Positions 9,032 through 19,389 are shown, counted from the stretch's first letter. The stretch is 64,000 nt of DNA from Herbaspirillum sp. SJZ106 (GCF_006715495.1 NZ_VFNI01000005.1:1-64000), one strand, 5' to 3'. Numbers and translations: made by a program. Notes: a model not told the origin generated them from the sequence alone.

Positions 9032-9151
9032 CGGCTCAATGCCATTGAGCATCGGCCGATGCGCTTTTCAGGATACGCCGGCTCGCACGTCGCTTAAGCG
9101 GATAGCGTGTCGGGTATATTAAGGGGGAGACATACCTCTTGAATGCTGATT

Positions 9152-9177
9152 AAGGCGCACCTTCGGGTGCGCCTTTT
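9152..9177 (+). terminator. Rho-independent terminator of the liv operon
   Basis: A 10-bp stem (aaggcgcacc, 9152-9161, with ggtgcgcctt, 9166-9175) has a TTCG tetraloop and ends in TTTT. It lies 120 bp after livF. Confidence 0.9.
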
Positions 9178-9327
9178 CTTTGCGCGCCCGGAATGGGCGG
9201 CCACCTTGATTCCGACTCTCGACTCCCGATCCCGGCGTAATGGCCCAATGGCGTTGTCATTTCAATGACAGCGACGAAGCGCGTTCAAGGGCACAATCCG
9301 GATTCACATCATGCGCAGGAGCCGCAA

Positions 9328-10185
9328 ATGGCAATTCAAGGCAGGGCGGAGGCAAACCGGTCGGGCGCAACCATCCCGTCGAGGCACGATCGGCATGTGG
9401 TTATCGGCGGTCATCGGATCGCAGTCTCGACCTGGGGCGACGCGGCCGGCAAGGGCGGCATCCCCATCGTCTTTTTCCACGACTCTCTTGGCGCAATCGA
9501 TCTGTGGCGCGATTTCCCGGCACAGCTGGCCGCGCATGCGGGGCATTCCGCCATGGCTTACGACCGGCTTGGATTCGGCCGCTCCGCTCCGAACCCGGGC
9601 ACGCTCGGCCACGGCTTCATTCGCGATGAAGCCGGTGCGGCGCTGCTGCCGTTGATGGCGCATCTGGGCGCAGAGAAAGCCATCCTCTTCGGCCACAGTG
9701 TCGGCGGCGGGATGGCCATCGCCGCCGCCGCGCAATTCCCCGAGCGCATCGCCGCGGTGATCACCGAATCGGCCCAGGCCTTCGTCGAAGAGCGCACGCT
9801 GGATGGCATCCGCACCGCCAAGAAGAGCTTTGCCGATCCGGCGCAACTGGCGCGGCTGGCAAAGTACCACGGCAACGATTTGAAGAAAGCCCAGTGGGTG
9901 CTCGATGCCTGGACCGAAACCTGGCTGGCGCCGGCGTTCGCCGGCTGGTCATTGGAAGAGGATTTGCGCCAGCTGCAGTGCCCGGTGCTGGCCATGCACG
10001 GCGACCTGGACGAGTTCGGTTCCGAGCGGCACCCGAAGATGATCGCAGGCCTGCCGTCGGCGTTCGCGGGGCAGGGCGAATACGTGATGTTCGAAGGCTG
10101 CGGACATGTGCCGCATCGGGAGAAGCCGGAACTGGTGCTTCAAACCGTCATGGATTTCCTGAGTCGGCATTTTCCAGAAAAATGA
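9328..10185 (+). CDS. Alpha/beta hydrolase
   Basis: 285 residues from the ATG at 9328, which has AGGAG 8 bases upstream; an earlier in-frame ATG at 9265 would add 21 unlikely residues. Alpha/beta hydrolase marks are the nucleophile elbow GHSVGG, an acidic residue in HGDLDEFG and the final histidine in GCGHVPHREKPE. The oxyanion region reads FFHDSLG. The family includes esterases, epoxide hydrolases and C-C hydrolases; the substrate is not predictable. No signal peptide is seen. It shares a bidirectional terminator with the convergent MFS gene. Confidence 0.85.
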   Translation: MAIQGRAEANRSGATIPSRHDRHVVIGGHRIAVSTWGDAAGKGGIPIVFFHDSLGAIDLWRDFPAQLAAHAGHSAMAYDRLGFGRSAPNPGTLGHGFIRDEAGAALLPLMAHLGAEKAILFGHSVGGGMAIAAAAQFPERIAAVITESAQAFVEERTLDGIRTAKKSFADPAQLARLAKYHGNDLKKAQWVLDAWTETWLAPAFAGWSLEEDLRQLQCPVLAMHGDLDEFGSERHPKMIAGLPSAFAGQGEYVMFEGCGHVPHREKPELVLQTVMDFLSRHFPEK

Positions 10186-10198
10186 AACAGGCGCAACG

Positions 10199-10228
10199 AA
10201 AAAGGCGGGCTTCATGCCCGCCTTTTTC
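10199..10228. terminator. Bidirectional terminator between hydrolase and MFS genes
   Basis: Hairpin aggcgggc (10203-10210) / gcccgcct (10216-10223) with a TTCAT loop has A5 before and T5 after, so it works for both convergent genes. Confidence 0.9.
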
Positions 10229-10245
10229 GTTGGCGATGGAGAGGC

Positions 10246-11511
10246 TCAGGCCTTGCTCGCAGCAGCAGCGCGCGCCTGCACCTCCCGGTTCAGCCGCCAC
10301 ACCAGCGCCGACGCCGCCAGCGTGGTGCCGACGATCACATAACCCACCACATCGAAGTTGGCCAGGCGGCCGTCGGCGCCGAGCGTGACGATGTGGCCGG
10401 CCACGATCGAGGCGATGCCGCCCGACAGTTGCTGGATCGACGCGCTGATGGCGTTGAACGAGCCGCGCTGGTTGGGCGTGGGCACCGTCGACACCAGCGC
10501 CTGGAAGGGGATCATGCGCGAGAAGATCCCCAGGAACAGCACCGCGTTGACCACGATGATCACCGGCACCGTGACCGGGCCGAGGTGGGTATAGACCAGC
10601 ACCATGACGATCGACAGGCTGGAGCCGAACAGGAACACGCGGAACTTGCCGACGCGGTCGGCGGCGCGGCCGATCAGCGGGCCGAAGCCGATGGTGCAGA
10701 TGCCGGTGACCATGTACACCGTCGGCAGGTGGTGCAGGTCGATGCCAAGGTTGCCGACCAGGTAGGCGCTGGAGAATGGCATCAGCATGAAGCCGCCGGT
10801 CATCAGCAGCGCAGTGGTGGCGAAGGCGACCAGGTAGCGCGGTTCCGTCACGGTGTGGAACAGGTGCATCGAGGCGCTGTGTTCCTGCTTGAGCTTCAGG
10901 TGCTCGGCCACCGGCTGCATCTTCCACATCACGGCGATGCCGCCGAGCAGGCCCAGCGCCGCCATGGCGATGAAGGGCACATGCCAGTTCCAGCTGTTGG
11001 ACAGGTACAGGCCGATCGGGATGCCCAGCACCTGGCTGGCGGCGAAGGCGGTCTGGATCAGGCCCATCACGCGGCCGCGCAGCTGCAGCGGGAACAGGTC
11101 GGTGGCGATGGCCAGCACGATGGAGCCGATCACGCCGCCGAACAGGCCGGTGACGATGCGCGCGGCCAACAGGCTTTCGAAGCTTTGCGCCAGCCCGCAC
11201 CACAGCGTGCCGAGCACGAAGCCGGCGTAGAAGAACAGCAGCAGGCGCTTGCGGTCGAAGCGGTCGGCGAAACCGGCCGTCAGCAAGCCGGAGATGCCGG
11301 CCGAAAAGGCATAGGCCGATACCACCAGGCCGAACTGCTGGGCGCTGATCTTCATGTCGGGCATGATCATCGCGCCCAGCGGCGACATCAGCATGAAGTC
11401 GAGGATCACGGCGAACTGCAGGAAGGCCAGCAGGCCGACTACGATTTTCTGGTAAGGCGTGAATTTGCCGGGCGTGGATGCGACGGCGCTGGGGTTGTCT
11501 TTGTTATGCAA
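10246..11511 (-). CDS. MFS transporter, probable drug or metabolite exporter
   Basis: 421 residues with about twelve hydrophobic helices. The loop after the second helix carries FADRFDRKRLLL (near 83-94), the MFS signature, and later GRVMGLIQTAFAASQVLGIPIG resembles motif C of DHA-type exporters. It should be an inner-membrane proton-coupled exporter; the substrate is unknown. AAGGA precedes the ATG. The gene has its own 392-bp upstream region and ends at the shared bidirectional terminator. Confidence 0.88.
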   Translation of the reverse strand: MHNKDNPSAVASTPGKFTPYQKIVVGLLAFLQFAVILDFMLMSPLGAMIMPDMKISAQQFGLVVSAYAFSAGISGLLTAGFADRFDRKRLLLFFYAGFVLGTLWCGLAQSFESLLAARIVTGLFGGVIGSIVLAIATDLFPLQLRGRVMGLIQTAFAASQVLGIPIGLYLSNSWNWHVPFIAMAALGLLGGIAVMWKMQPVAEHLKLKQEHSASMHLFHTVTEPRYLVAFATTALLMTGGFMLMPFSSAYLVGNLGIDLHHLPTVYMVTGICTIGFGPLIGRAADRVGKFRVFLFGSSLSIVMVLVYTHLGPVTVPVIIVVNAVLFLGIFSRMIPFQALVSTVPTPNQRGSFNAISASIQQLSGGIASIVAGHIVTLGADGRLANFDVVGYVIVGTTLAASALVWRLNREVQARAAAASKA

Positions 11512-11903
11512 ATCAGTTCCTTGGCTTTTTATTGGCTATTGGCGATGGCCGCGCGTGCGCGCCCATGCGGATGGCGTGGGCGGCAAGGATATTGCGTGCG
11601 CGTTTGCATGCCGGAGGCGGCAGCAATGAAGACGAAGCAGGGCCGGGAATATTGTGCCGGGGTCGTTGGAGGGACGGCGGACGAGCGGCAGCGGTGCGGC
11701 GGACAGCAAGATTATGCCTAAGTGGCGCGTTGCGCAAGCTCCAGATGCTGAAGAGAAGATGAAGCGAAGCTGACGACAGGCTGACGTGTGGAGACCTGTG
11801 TACGCGCCGGGGGAGGGGGCGTTCGCAAGATGCGGCCGTCCCGGCGCAGGCCGGGACGCGGAGGCGTTCCTCGTGCGCCGAAGAACGCCGGTTCAGGTTC
11901 GGC
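11512..11903. other. Intergenic region upstream of the MFS gene (392 bp)
   Basis: No gene is supported here. It should contain the MFS promoter and the end of the binding-protein transcript. Two GC hairpins follow the binding-protein stop on the minus strand: gtcccggc/gccgggac (11838-11857) and ggcgttc/gaacgcc (about 11863-11889). Neither has a T-run, so termination there is uncertain. Confidence 0.5.
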
Positions 11904-13127
11904 TTACTGCTTGAGCAAACTGCACTTCGACTCCGCCGCGCTGGTGAATGCCTGTTCGCCGGGGATGGTTTCCAGCAGCTTCAGGTAATCCCACGGCTTT
12001 TTCGATTCGGACGGCGACTTCACCTGGTACAGGTACATATCGTGGATGTTGCGGCCGTCGGCGCGGATGTAGCCCTTGTTGTAGAAATCGTCGATCTTCA
12101 TTTTCTTGAGCTCGGCCATGACCTTGGTCGAGTCGTCGGTGCCGGTGGCGGCCACGGCCTTCAGGTAGGTGGTGGTCGCAGAATAGGCCGCGGCCTGGTG
12201 CGTGCTCGGCATCTTCTTCATCTTCTGGTAGAAGCGCTCGGCGAACTTGCGCGAGGGCTCGTCCTTGTCCCAGTACCAGCTGTCGGTCATCATCAGGCCT
12301 TCGGCATTGGCCAGGCCCAGCGCGTGGATGTCGTTGATCACCATCAGCAGGCCGACCAGTTTCATATTCTTGGTGACGCCGAATTCCTTGGCGGCCTTGA
12401 TCGAGTTGACGGTGTCTTCGCCGGCGTTGGCCAGCCCCAGGATCTGCGCCTTGGAAGCCTGGGCCTGCAACATGAAGGACGACAGGTCGGAGGAGAACGG
12501 CGGATGCTTGACCGAACCCACCACCGTGCCGCCGTTGGCCTTGACCACGGCGCTGGTGTCGTTGGCCAGCGAGTGGCCGAAGGCGTAGTCGGCCACCAGG
12601 AAGAACCAGCTCTTGCCGCCTTGCTTGATCACGGCCTGGCCGGTGCCCTTGGCCAGCGCCACGGTGTCGTATTCGTAGTGCACGGTGTAGGGCGTGCATT
12701 CTTCGTTGGTCAGGCGCGCGGTGCCGGCGCCGATGTTGATGTAGACGCGCTTTTTCTCCGCCATCACCTTGTTCATCGACAGCGCGGTGGCCGAGTTGAC
12801 GCCGCCGACCAGCATGTCCAGGCCGCGCTCGTCGGCCCATTCGCGCGCGCGGGTGGCGGCGATATCGGCCTTGTTCTGGTGGTCGGCCGACATGATTTCG
12901 ATCGGCTTGCCCAGCACCTTGCCGCCGTAGTCGGCGACCGCCATGCGGATCGCTTCCAGGCCGCCGGCGCCGTCGGTGTCGGCATAGGGGCCGGACATGT
13001 CTGTGATGAAGCCGATGCGCACCGCATCGTTGGATACCTGCGCCTGAGCGGCGCTACAGGCCGCGGCCGCGGCGAGCGTGCAAGCCAGCAGGCGCAGCGA
13101 TTTGGCGCGTGGGATGGACTGGTTCAT
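11904..13127 (-). CDS. Orphan ABC transporter binding protein, branched-chain amino-acid type
   Basis: 407 residues with a signal peptide (about 1-29, ending AAQA) and the type I binding-protein start VRIGFITDMSGPYADTDG. No permease or ATPase gene accompanies it. It lies 96 bp downstream of HMG-CoA reductase on the same strand, probably in one transcript controlled by the divergent MocR regulator. That suggests a ligand feeding HMG-CoA metabolism, such as mevalonate, leucine or a branched acid; this is inference. It may borrow the LivH-LivMG-LivF channel encoded at 5429-9031. Confidence 0.88.
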   Translation of the reverse strand: MNQSIPRAKSLRLLACTLAAAAACSAAQAQVSNDAVRIGFITDMSGPYADTDGAGGLEAIRMAVADYGGKVLGKPIEIMSADHQNKADIAATRAREWADERGLDMLVGGVNSATALSMNKVMAEKKRVYINIGAGTARLTNEECTPYTVHYEYDTVALAKGTGQAVIKQGGKSWFFLVADYAFGHSLANDTSAVVKANGGTVVGSVKHPPFSSDLSSFMLQAQASKAQILGLANAGEDTVNSIKAAKEFGVTKNMKLVGLLMVINDIHALGLANAEGLMMTDSWYWDKDEPSRKFAERFYQKMKKMPSTHQAAAYSATTTYLKAVAATGTDDSTKVMAELKKMKIDDFYNKGYIRADGRNIHDMYLYQVKSPSESKKPWDYLKLLETIPGEQAFTSAAESKCSLLKQ

Positions 13128-13223
13128 GGTGCTGTCTCCTTGGGTTTTTATCGGCCGCCTTGGGGCGGCTCGTGGGTGATGCCTCGTGTTGGCTTGCCTG
13201 GTTGGCTGGCTTCATTGGCAGGC

Positions 13224-14516
13224 TTATGGCCCGCGCTTTTGCGCCAGCAGTTGCGCCGCATAGTCGACGCGCACATCGTGCCTGGCCACCATCTGCTGTA
13301 CCAGCCAATCCATCTCTTCCGGCCTGGCGCCGGCCGCCAGCGCGATATTGCGCGCATGCAGCGCCATGTGGCCGCGCTGGATGCCTTCGGTGGCCAGCGC
13401 GCGCAGCGCCGCCATGTTCTGCGCCAGGCCCACGGCCACGGCCACCTCGGCCAGCTCTTGCGCGCTTTGCACCTTGAGGATCTTCAGCGCCGCGCGCGCG
13501 GCCGGATGGGTCTTGGTGGCGCCGCCCACCAGGCCCACCGGCATCGGGATTTCCAGCGTGCCGACCAGGTCGCCGTCGGCGGCGATTTCCCAGTGCGTCA
13601 GCGACGTGTAGTGGCCGTTGCGGCTGGCGTAGGCATGGGCGCCGGCTTCCACCGCGCGCCAGTCGTTGCCGGTGGCGACGATCACCGGATCGATGCCGTT
13701 CATGATGCCCTTGTTGTGTGTGGCCGCGCGATAGGGATCGACGGCGGCGAACTCATAGGCGTCGACGATGCCGTTGATCACTTCCTCGCCGCTGTACCGT
13801 TCCGTGCCCAGCACCTTGGCCGAGACTTTCACGTGCGCCCGCGCCAGGCGCAGGTCGGCCAGGTTGGAGAGGATGCGCAGGCGCACCTTGCCGCCGGTCA
13901 CTTTCTCGATATGCGGGGCCACTGCCTCGGCCATGGTGTTGACGGTATTGGCGCCCATCGCGTCGCGCACGTCGACGATCAGGTGGGTGACCACCATGGC
14001 GCCGCGCCGGGTGTTCGGGAAGACATGCACCTCGATGTCGCGGCAGCCGCCGCCGAGCTTGTTCAACAACTGGTCGCGGCTGTTGGCGATGTCGATGATG
14101 GCCTGGCGTTCCTTGAGGATGGCCAGGCGCGCGCCGTGCGGATCGCTGATGCCGATCAGCTGGATCTGGGCGCGCATCAGCGGCGCGCTGCTGGAGGTCT
14201 GGAAGCCGCCGCATTCGCGGATCAGCTTGGCCATGAAGGAGGCGGCGGCCACCACCGAAGGCTCTTCCACCGCCATCGGCACCAGCACATCGCGCCCGTT
14301 CAACTGGAAATAACCGGCCACGCCCAGCGGCAGCTGGAAGGTGCCGACCACGTTCTCGATCATGCCGTCGGCGGTGGCCAGCGGCAGCGCGCCGGCGTCG
14401 GACAGCAGCGCCTGGTCGGCGGCGTCGAGGCCGGCCAGGCGGGCTACTTCGGCCAGGCGCTGTTCAGGCGCAAGGGAACGGAAGCCGGGCAGGCGGGAAT
14501 CGGTGGCGGTACTCAT
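13224..14516 (-). CDS. mvaA: HMG-CoA reductase, class II (degradative type)
   Basis: 430 residues from the ATG at 14516. The frame stays open far upstream, through the antisense of the regulator, which is ignored. The class II catalytic set is visible: Glu in [14 protein letters not shown], Lys in [12 protein letters not shown], Asp in VATGNDW and His in [11 protein letters not shown]. In class II enzymes such as that of Pseudomonas mevalonii the reaction is usually oxidation of mevalonate to HMG-CoA with NAD. No mevalonate kinase or other mevalonate-pathway gene is nearby, and isoprenoids here come from ispD/ispF (MEP pathway), which supports a catabolic role. It is divergent from a MocR regulator and followed by a binding-protein gene. 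Confidence 0.92.
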   Translation of the reverse strand: MSTATDSRLPGFRSLAPEQRLAEVARLAGLDAADQALLSDAGALPLATADGMIENVVGTFQLPLGVAGYFQLNGRDVLVPMAVEEPSVVAAASFMAKLIRECGGFQTSSSAPLMRAQIQLIGISDPHGARLAILKERQAIIDIANSRDQLLNKLGGGCRDIEVHVFPNTRRGAMVVTHLIVDVRDAMGANTVNTMAEAVAPHIEKVTGGKVRLRILSNLADLRLARAHVKVSAKVLGTERYSGEEVINGIVDAYEFAAVDPYRAATHNKGIMNGIDPVIVATGNDWRAVEAGAHAYASRNGHYTSLTHWEIAADGDLVGTLEIPMPVGLVGGATKTHPAARAALKILKVQSAQELAEVAVAVGLAQNMAALRALATEGIQRGHMALHARNIALAAGARPEEMDWLVQQMVARHDVRVDYAAQLLAQKRGP

Positions 14517-14592
14517 GGGTGTGCGTCTCTCTTGATGTTTTTCGCTGGAGCGGGAAGGTCGCGGGGCGGCCGGATTTGGAGCAGAATACCAG

Positions 14593-14646
14593 TGTGTACC
14601 AATTTTCATGGGTACAGTCAGGGCCAACAGTGTTGCAACTGTACCC
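14593..14646. promoter_or_regulatory. Candidate MocR operator repeats between mvaA and its regulator
   Basis: Three TGTACC-type half-sites lie in the 177-bp divergent region: tgtgtacc (14593-14600), inverted gggtacagt (14610-14618) and actgtaccc (14638-14646). The last two are perfect 9-bp inverted repeats of each other, and the first is a direct repeat of the third. This is a plausible binding array for the divergent GntR/MocR protein, and it straddles where the promoters must lie. Confidence 0.65.
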
Positions 14647-14693
14647 AGGACAATCGCTTTGCGGCGCAACAAGAAAAACCACCGGAACAGACC

Positions 14694-16136
14694 ATGGTCA
14701 CAGAAAACCGCAGCGCCCGCACCTTGACCGGCAAGCTGGTGCAACTGATCCGCCAGCAGATCGTGGAGGGAATCTATCCGCCCGGCAGCCGCCTGCCGTC
14801 GATCCGCGAGATGGCGGCACGGCACGACTGCGCCAAGAACACCATCGTCAATGTCTTCGACGAACTTACCGCGCTGGGCGTGGCCGAACCGCGCCGCGGT
14901 TCCGGCTTCTTCGTTTGCGCGGCGCCGCCGCCGGTCAAGGAGGATGACGAGGGTTCGCTGAGCCGGGCGATGGATGTGGTGTGGCTCATGCGCGAGCAGC
15001 TGAAGAGCGATCCAGGCCACCTGCGCCTGGGCGACGGGTTCCCGCCGGTGGATTGGCTGAACGATGTGCGCCTGGACAAGTTCCACCAGAAAGTGGTGCG
15101 CACCGGCATCGGCGCGCTGTTCGGCTACGGCAGCCGCTTCGGCTACCTGCCGCTGCGCCAGCACCTGTCGCACAAGCTGGCGCAGCATGGCATCGAGGCT
15201 GCCGCCGGGCAGATCGTGCTGACCCACGGCGCCAACCAGGCGCTGGATATCGTGATCCGCAATTTCATCCGTCCCGGCGACCGCGTGCTGGTCGATGAGC
15301 CGGGCTACTACATGTTGTACGGCAAACTGAAATTGTCCGGCGCGCGCATCGTCGGCATTCCGCGCCTGGCCGATGGGCCGGATGTGGAGGCGCTGGCGCG
15401 CGAACTGAAGCAGCCGGGCAAGCCGCCGCTGTTCTTCACGCAATCGCTGGCGCACAATCCGACCGCCTCCGACACCTCGCCGCACAAGGCGCACACGATC
15501 CTGCAACTGGCCGACCGCTACAACGCCATCATCGTCGAAAACGATGCCTTCGCCGACTTCAAGCCGGCCACTGCCGCGCGCATCTCGACGCTGGACCAGT
15601 TGCGCCGCACGATCTATATCGGCAGCTTCTCCAAATCGGTATCGGCGGCGTTGCGGGTGGGCTTCATCGCCTGCCACCGCGATCTCGCCAGCGACCTGGC
15701 CGACATCAAGATGCTGGTGCATGTTTCCAGTTCCGAATACTGCGAGCGCACGCTGGATGTGATCCTCTCCGACGGCCACTTCAGCCGCCACACCGCGCGC
15801 CTGCGCGACCGTCTCACGCAGGCCACCGAGCATGCCATCCACCTGCTGCAACAGCTCGGCGCGGAACTGTTCTGCACGCCGCAGCAATCGATGTACCTGT
15901 GGGCGCGCTTTGCGCAGTTCGACGATGCCAAGCAATTGGCGAAAGGGCTGATGGCGCGCAATATCGTGCTGGCGCCGGGCAGCATCTTCCGTCTCGATAC
16001 CGAGGAAACGGTGGCCTGGTCGCGCTTTAATGTGGGCTTGCTCGGGGATGAGCGCTTCCTGCGCGCGATGCCTGAATTGCTGGGCCAATACGAAGGCCGG
16101 GAGCTTGGCAAAATTTCAATCAATCCCGCCGCATGA
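14694..16136 (+). CDS. MocR/GntR-family regulator with aminotransferase-like domain
   Basis: 480 residues from the ATG at 14694. Residues about 8-75 are a GntR winged helix ([24 protein letters not shown]). Residues about 120-470 are a fold-type I PLP domain with the Schiff-base lysine K314 in [14 protein letters not shown] and the [11 protein letters not shown] substrate/PLP region. MocR proteins use PLP or an amino-PLP adduct as effector and act as activator or repressor of a divergent target. The target here is very likely mvaA and the binding-protein gene. The frame is open upstream, but that part is antisense to mvaA and is rejected. Confidence 0.9.
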   Translation: MVTENRSARTLTGKLVQLIRQQIVEGIYPPGSRLPSIREMAARHDCAKNTIVNVFDELTALGVAEPRRGSGFFVCAAPPPVKEDDEGSLSRAMDVVWLMREQLKSDPGHLRLGDGFPPVDWLNDVRLDKFHQKVVRTGIGALFGYGSRFGYLPLRQHLSHKLAQHGIEAAAGQIVLTHGANQALDIVIRNFIRPGDRVLVDEPGYYMLYGKLKLSGARIVGIPRLADGPDVEALARELKQPGKPPLFFTQSLAHNPTASDTSPHKAHTILQLADRYNAIIVENDAFADFKPATAARISTLDQLRRTIYIGSFSKSVSAALRVGFIACHRDLASDLADIKMLVHVSSSEYCERTLDVILSDGHFSRHTARLRDRLTQATEHAIHLLQQLGAELFCTPQQSMYLWARFAQFDDAKQLAKGLMARNIVLAPGSIFRLDTEETVAWSRFNVGLLGDERFLRAMPELLGQYEGRELGKISINPAA

Positions 16137-16348
16137 ACATATTGTCGCCGCCGGGGCGACCTGTTTGCGAAGTGGCGGTGCAATCCGCGCTTGTTCTTCG
16201 CTTAGCCTTCTTGTTCCTGCGCAGGCGGCATGCCATAGTGCAACGTTGCCGCAAGGATCTTTGCCTGCGGCAAACAATAGAAAAAACAACAGCATCCAGA
16301 TAACTGAAAATAACGCAGGCATCAGCGCCGGCATGTGGGACGGAAGAC

Positions 16349-17965
16349 ATGAATATCCTCGGTAACATGAAAATCGGGAAGCGCCTCATGGCAGGTTTTT
16401 CCCTTATCCTCGTTTTCTCCATCGTCATCGCCGGCATCGGCGTCTGGCGTCTCCAGAACGTATCGGCCGCCACGCGCGAGATGATGAACGTGCCGCTGAT
16501 GAAGGAGCGGATGATCGCCGACTGGTATGCCAACCTCGCCAGCGGCATCCGCCGCACTATCGCCATCGCCAAGAGCAACGATCCCGCCCTGGGGCCGTAT
16601 TTCGCCGAGGAGGCGGCGGCATCGTCCAAGAGTTCTGGCGAGTACCAGAAGAAGGTCGAGGCGCTGCTCAGTTCGCCCCAGGAACAGGAACTGTTCCGGA
16701 AGATCGGCCAATACCGCAAGGAGTACCTGTCATCGCGCGACGAGATCAACAAGGCCAAGGCCGCCGGCGACGTGGATGAGGCGACGCGCATCCTCGACAA
16801 GGTGTTCGTGCCGGCCTCGACGGCCTACCAGGACACCATGCGCCAGCTGGTGGAATTGCAGCGCCAGGCAATCGACGATAGCGCCAAGGAGATCGATGCC
16901 ATTGCCGACAAGAGCCGTATCCTGATCATGGCGCTGGAAGGCCTGATCCTGCTGCTGGGCATCATCTGCGCCCGTTTCCTGACGCTGGGCATCACCCGTC
17001 CGCTGAATACGGCCGTCAACATCTCGCGCCGCGTGGCCGAAGGCGACCTCTCCGGCGACGTCTCGGTGCAGTCCAGGGACGAAACCGGCCAGCTGCTGCA
17101 GTCGCTCAAGGACATGAACCACAGCCTGCGCGGTATCGTCAGCAACGTACGTAGCGGCACCGATACGATCACCACCGCGTCGGCCGAAATAGCGGCGGGC
17201 AACCTCGACCTGTCCTCGCGCACCGAAGAGCAGGCCAGCTCGCTGGAAGAAACCGCCTCGGCCATGGAAGAACTGATCTCCACCGTGCGCCAGAACGCCG
17301 ACAATGCGCGCCAGGCCAGCCAGTTGGCGGTGTCCGCCTCGGCCGTGGCGGAGCAGGGCGGCGGCGTGGTGAGCCAGGTGGTCGATACCATGGGCGCGAT
17401 CAACGAATCCTCGAAGAAGATCGTCGACATCATCGGCGTGATCGATGGCATCGCCTTCCAGACCAACATCCTGGCGTTGAACGCGGCGGTGGAGGCGGCG
17501 CGCGCCGGCGAGCAGGGGCGTGGCTTCGCAGTGGTGGCGTCGGAAGTGCGTTCGCTGGCGCAACGTTCGGCCGCCGCGGCCAAGGAAATCAAGGAACTGA
17601 TCAACGACTCGGTAGAAAAGGTCGGCAACGGCAGCCGCCTGGTCGAGCAGGCCGGCGCCACCATGCACGAGGTCGTCAACAGCGTGCGGCGGGTGACCGA
17701 TATCGTGTCCGAGATCAGCGCCGCCAGCGCCGAGCAGACCAACGGCATCGAGCAGGTCAACCACGCCATCACGCAGATGGACCAGGTCACGCAACAGAAC
17801 GCGGCGCTGGTGGAACAGGCCGCGGCGGCGGCAGCTTCGATGCAGAACCAGGCCGATACGCTGGCGCGGCTGGTCAGCGTGTTTACGCTGCATCCGGGCG
17901 AACAGCCGGCGCGGCGCGAGATCGATATCACGCCGACGGCGACGCAACTGGAGGCCCGGCATTGA
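16349..17965 (+). CDS. Methyl-accepting chemotaxis protein
   Basis: 538 residues. Membrane helix 1 is about 12-32, the periplasmic part about 33-190 is of the helical four-helix-bundle type, helix 2 is about 191-212, then comes HAMP ([18 protein letters not shown]). The conserved signalling hairpin tip contains [20 protein letters not shown]. It should sense a ligand and control the CheA kinase. It ends ATQLEARH and lacks the W-x-x-F tail that tethers CheR/CheB, unlike the receptor at 43131-44915. Monocistronic; a hairpin follows. Confidence 0.92.
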   Translation: MNILGNMKIGKRLMAGFSLILVFSIVIAGIGVWRLQNVSAATREMMNVPLMKERMIADWYANLASGIRRTIAIAKSNDPALGPYFAEEAAASSKSSGEYQKKVEALLSSPQEQELFRKIGQYRKEYLSSRDEINKAKAAGDVDEATRILDKVFVPASTAYQDTMRQLVELQRQAIDDSAKEIDAIADKSRILIMALEGLILLLGIICARFLTLGITRPLNTAVNISRRVAEGDLSGDVSVQSRDETGQLLQSLKDMNHSLRGIVSNVRSGTDTITTASAEIAAGNLDLSSRTEEQASSLEETASAMEELISTVRQNADNARQASQLAVSASAVAEQGGGVVSQVVDTMGAINESSKKIVDIIGVIDGIAFQTNILALNAAVEAARAGEQGRGFAVVASEVRSLAQRSAAAAKEIKELINDSVEKVGNGSRLVEQAGATMHEVVNSVRRVTDIVSEISAASAEQTNGIEQVNHAITQMDQVTQQNAALVEQAAAAAASMQNQADTLARLVSVFTLHPGEQPARREIDITPTATQLEARH

Positions 17966-17990
17966 GCCAGGCCAGCCAGGCTGGCCTGGC
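17966..17990. terminator. Strong intergenic hairpin after the chemoreceptor gene
   Basis: Eleven-bp stem gccaggccagc (17966-17976) / gctggcctggc (17980-17990) with a 3-base loop, directly after the TGA, between convergent genes. It has no T-run, so it may act as an RNA-stabilising or Rho-assisted end rather than a classical terminator. Confidence 0.5.
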
Positions 17991-18028
17991 GTAACAAGCG
18001 CGAGCGTTATGGTGCGCCGGCGCCGGCG

Positions 18029-19306
18029 TCACCAATTGCCATAAGTCCCCACGATTCCACGCAGCAAGGCATCGCGCTCCAAACCGAAGTGATTGCCGCT
18101 GGCATCGCCGGAGGCATCCTTGCCGACGCCGGTATGCACCACCACCAGCTTCAGGTCGGGATCGACGAAGATGGCCTGGCCGTAAATGCCCAGCAAGGCG
18201 AAACGGCGATGGCTGCCCGGCATGATCCAGGTTTGCAGGCCGTAGCCGAAGTAGGTGCTGCCATGGCTGTCGGCCATGTAGCCGGGGCGGAAAGCCTGCG
18301 GCTGGCGCGAGGCGTCGGTCATGTCCAGCAGGTGCTCGCGGCTGAGCACCGCCTGTCCGCGCACCATGCCGTCGGCGGCCAGCATCATGCCCAGGCGGGC
18401 ATAGTCGTGGACTGTCGCATTGAAACCGCCGGCGGCGCGCGCGACCGAATCGACCGGATTGAGCAGCCAGGACGATGCCGCCTGTGCGCCGATCGGTTTC
18501 CATATCTTGTCGCCGATCCAGGCGCACAGCGTTTGCCCGGTCGCGGCCTCCAAGACCAGCCCCAGCACGGAAGTCTGCGCGCCCTCGTAGTTGAAATGCT
18601 CGCCCTCGGGATAGGCGCGCTCGGTGATGCCTTGCGCCGCCTGCAGCGTGCCCTGCTTGCGCATCACCGTGCCGAAGCGCGCCTGGTCGTCATGACCAGA
18701 ATAGTCCTCCACAAAGCGCGCGCCGGAAGCCATCCGCATCAGGTTGACGATGCGTGTGCCGCCATACAGCGTGCCGGCCAGCGCCGGCACGTAATCCTGC
18801 GCACGGTCGTCGAGCGAACGGATGCGCCCCTCTTCCAGCGCTTTCATGATGCCCAGCGCAACGATGGTCTTGGCCATGGAATTGGAGAGCATGCGCATTT
18901 GCGCGGTGCGTCCGTAGTTGTAGCGTTCGGCGACGATGCGCCCATCCTTGATCACGACCACAGCTGTGGCGCGCTGGTGCTGCATGTAATCGTCCAGCGT
19001 GTAAAAGCCGCCGCGGAAACGGTAATAGAACTTGGTCTGGTTCGCGGCCGTTTCCAATGGCAGCGGGTTATCCGACGGCGCCTGCTCGCATGAGGGGCCG
19101 ATACTGTCCATCCCGCTGAAGGAGCCGACCATGTAACGTTGCTGATAAGCCTGCGCCAGGTTGGCGCCGACCGGATAGCCGGCATCGCGGCCCAGCGCCT
19201 CTTCATCCGGCGCGGCGCTGGCGGCAGCCGCTGCCAATAGCGCAGGCAGGACGTATCCCAGCAGCACAATCCTGCGCCGGGTCTGTTTGCTTTTCTTCCC
19301 GTTCAA
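18029..19306 (-). CDS. Serine hydrolase, beta-lactamase class C / esterase-like
   Basis: 425 residues. A signal peptide or anchor (about 12-32, after a KKSKQTRRR start) suggests export. The SxxK motif is S143-M-A-K146 (in SNSMAKT), a tyrosine occurs in NYEGAQTS, and HTG occurs near the end (VVVHTGVG). This set marks the penicillin-binding-protein-like fold shared by class C beta-lactamases, D-alanyl carboxypeptidases and EstB-type esterases. The loose Tyr motif argues for an esterase or hydrolase rather than a true beta-lactamase. It stands alone, with the dispersed repeat upstream. Confidence 0.85.
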   Translation of the reverse strand: MNGKKSKQTRRRIVLLGYVLPALLAAAAASAAPDEEALGRDAGYPVGANLAQAYQQRYMVGSFSGMDSIGPSCEQAPSDNPLPLETAANQTKFYYRFRGGFYTLDDYMQHQRATAVVVIKDGRIVAERYNYGRTAQMRMLSNSMAKTIVALGIMKALEEGRIRSLDDRAQDYVPALAGTLYGGTRIVNLMRMASGARFVEDYSGHDDQARFGTVMRKQGTLQAAQGITERAYPEGEHFNYEGAQTSVLGLVLEAATGQTLCAWIGDKIWKPIGAQAASSWLLNPVDSVARAAGGFNATVHDYARLGMMLAADGMVRGQAVLSREHLLDMTDASRQPQAFRPGYMADSHGSTYFGYGLQTWIMPGSHRRFALLGIYGQAIFVDPDLKLVVVHTGVGKDASGDASGNHFGLERDALLRGIVGTYGNW

Positions 19307-19389
19307 CGATGCCCCCTTCTTTTTATGATTGGCTGATTGCAGATAATGGCAAGGCCGGCTGACAAACGTCTGACATTGGCGCCGGATGT

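Noticed and set aside
12042-14693. Open frame extending the MocR regulator upstream by 884 codons
   Set aside because: It runs antisense to the binding-protein and HMG-CoA reductase genes and is low-complexity; the winged helix starts right after the ATG at 14694.
14517-16088. Open frame extending HMG-CoA reductase upstream
   Set aside because: Antisense to the MocR gene; a proper start exists at 14516 and family length is matched.
18029-19306. True AmpC beta-lactamase
   Set aside because: SxxK and HTG are present, but the Tyr motif is YEG instead of the strict YxN; an esterase-like serine hydrolase is the safer call.
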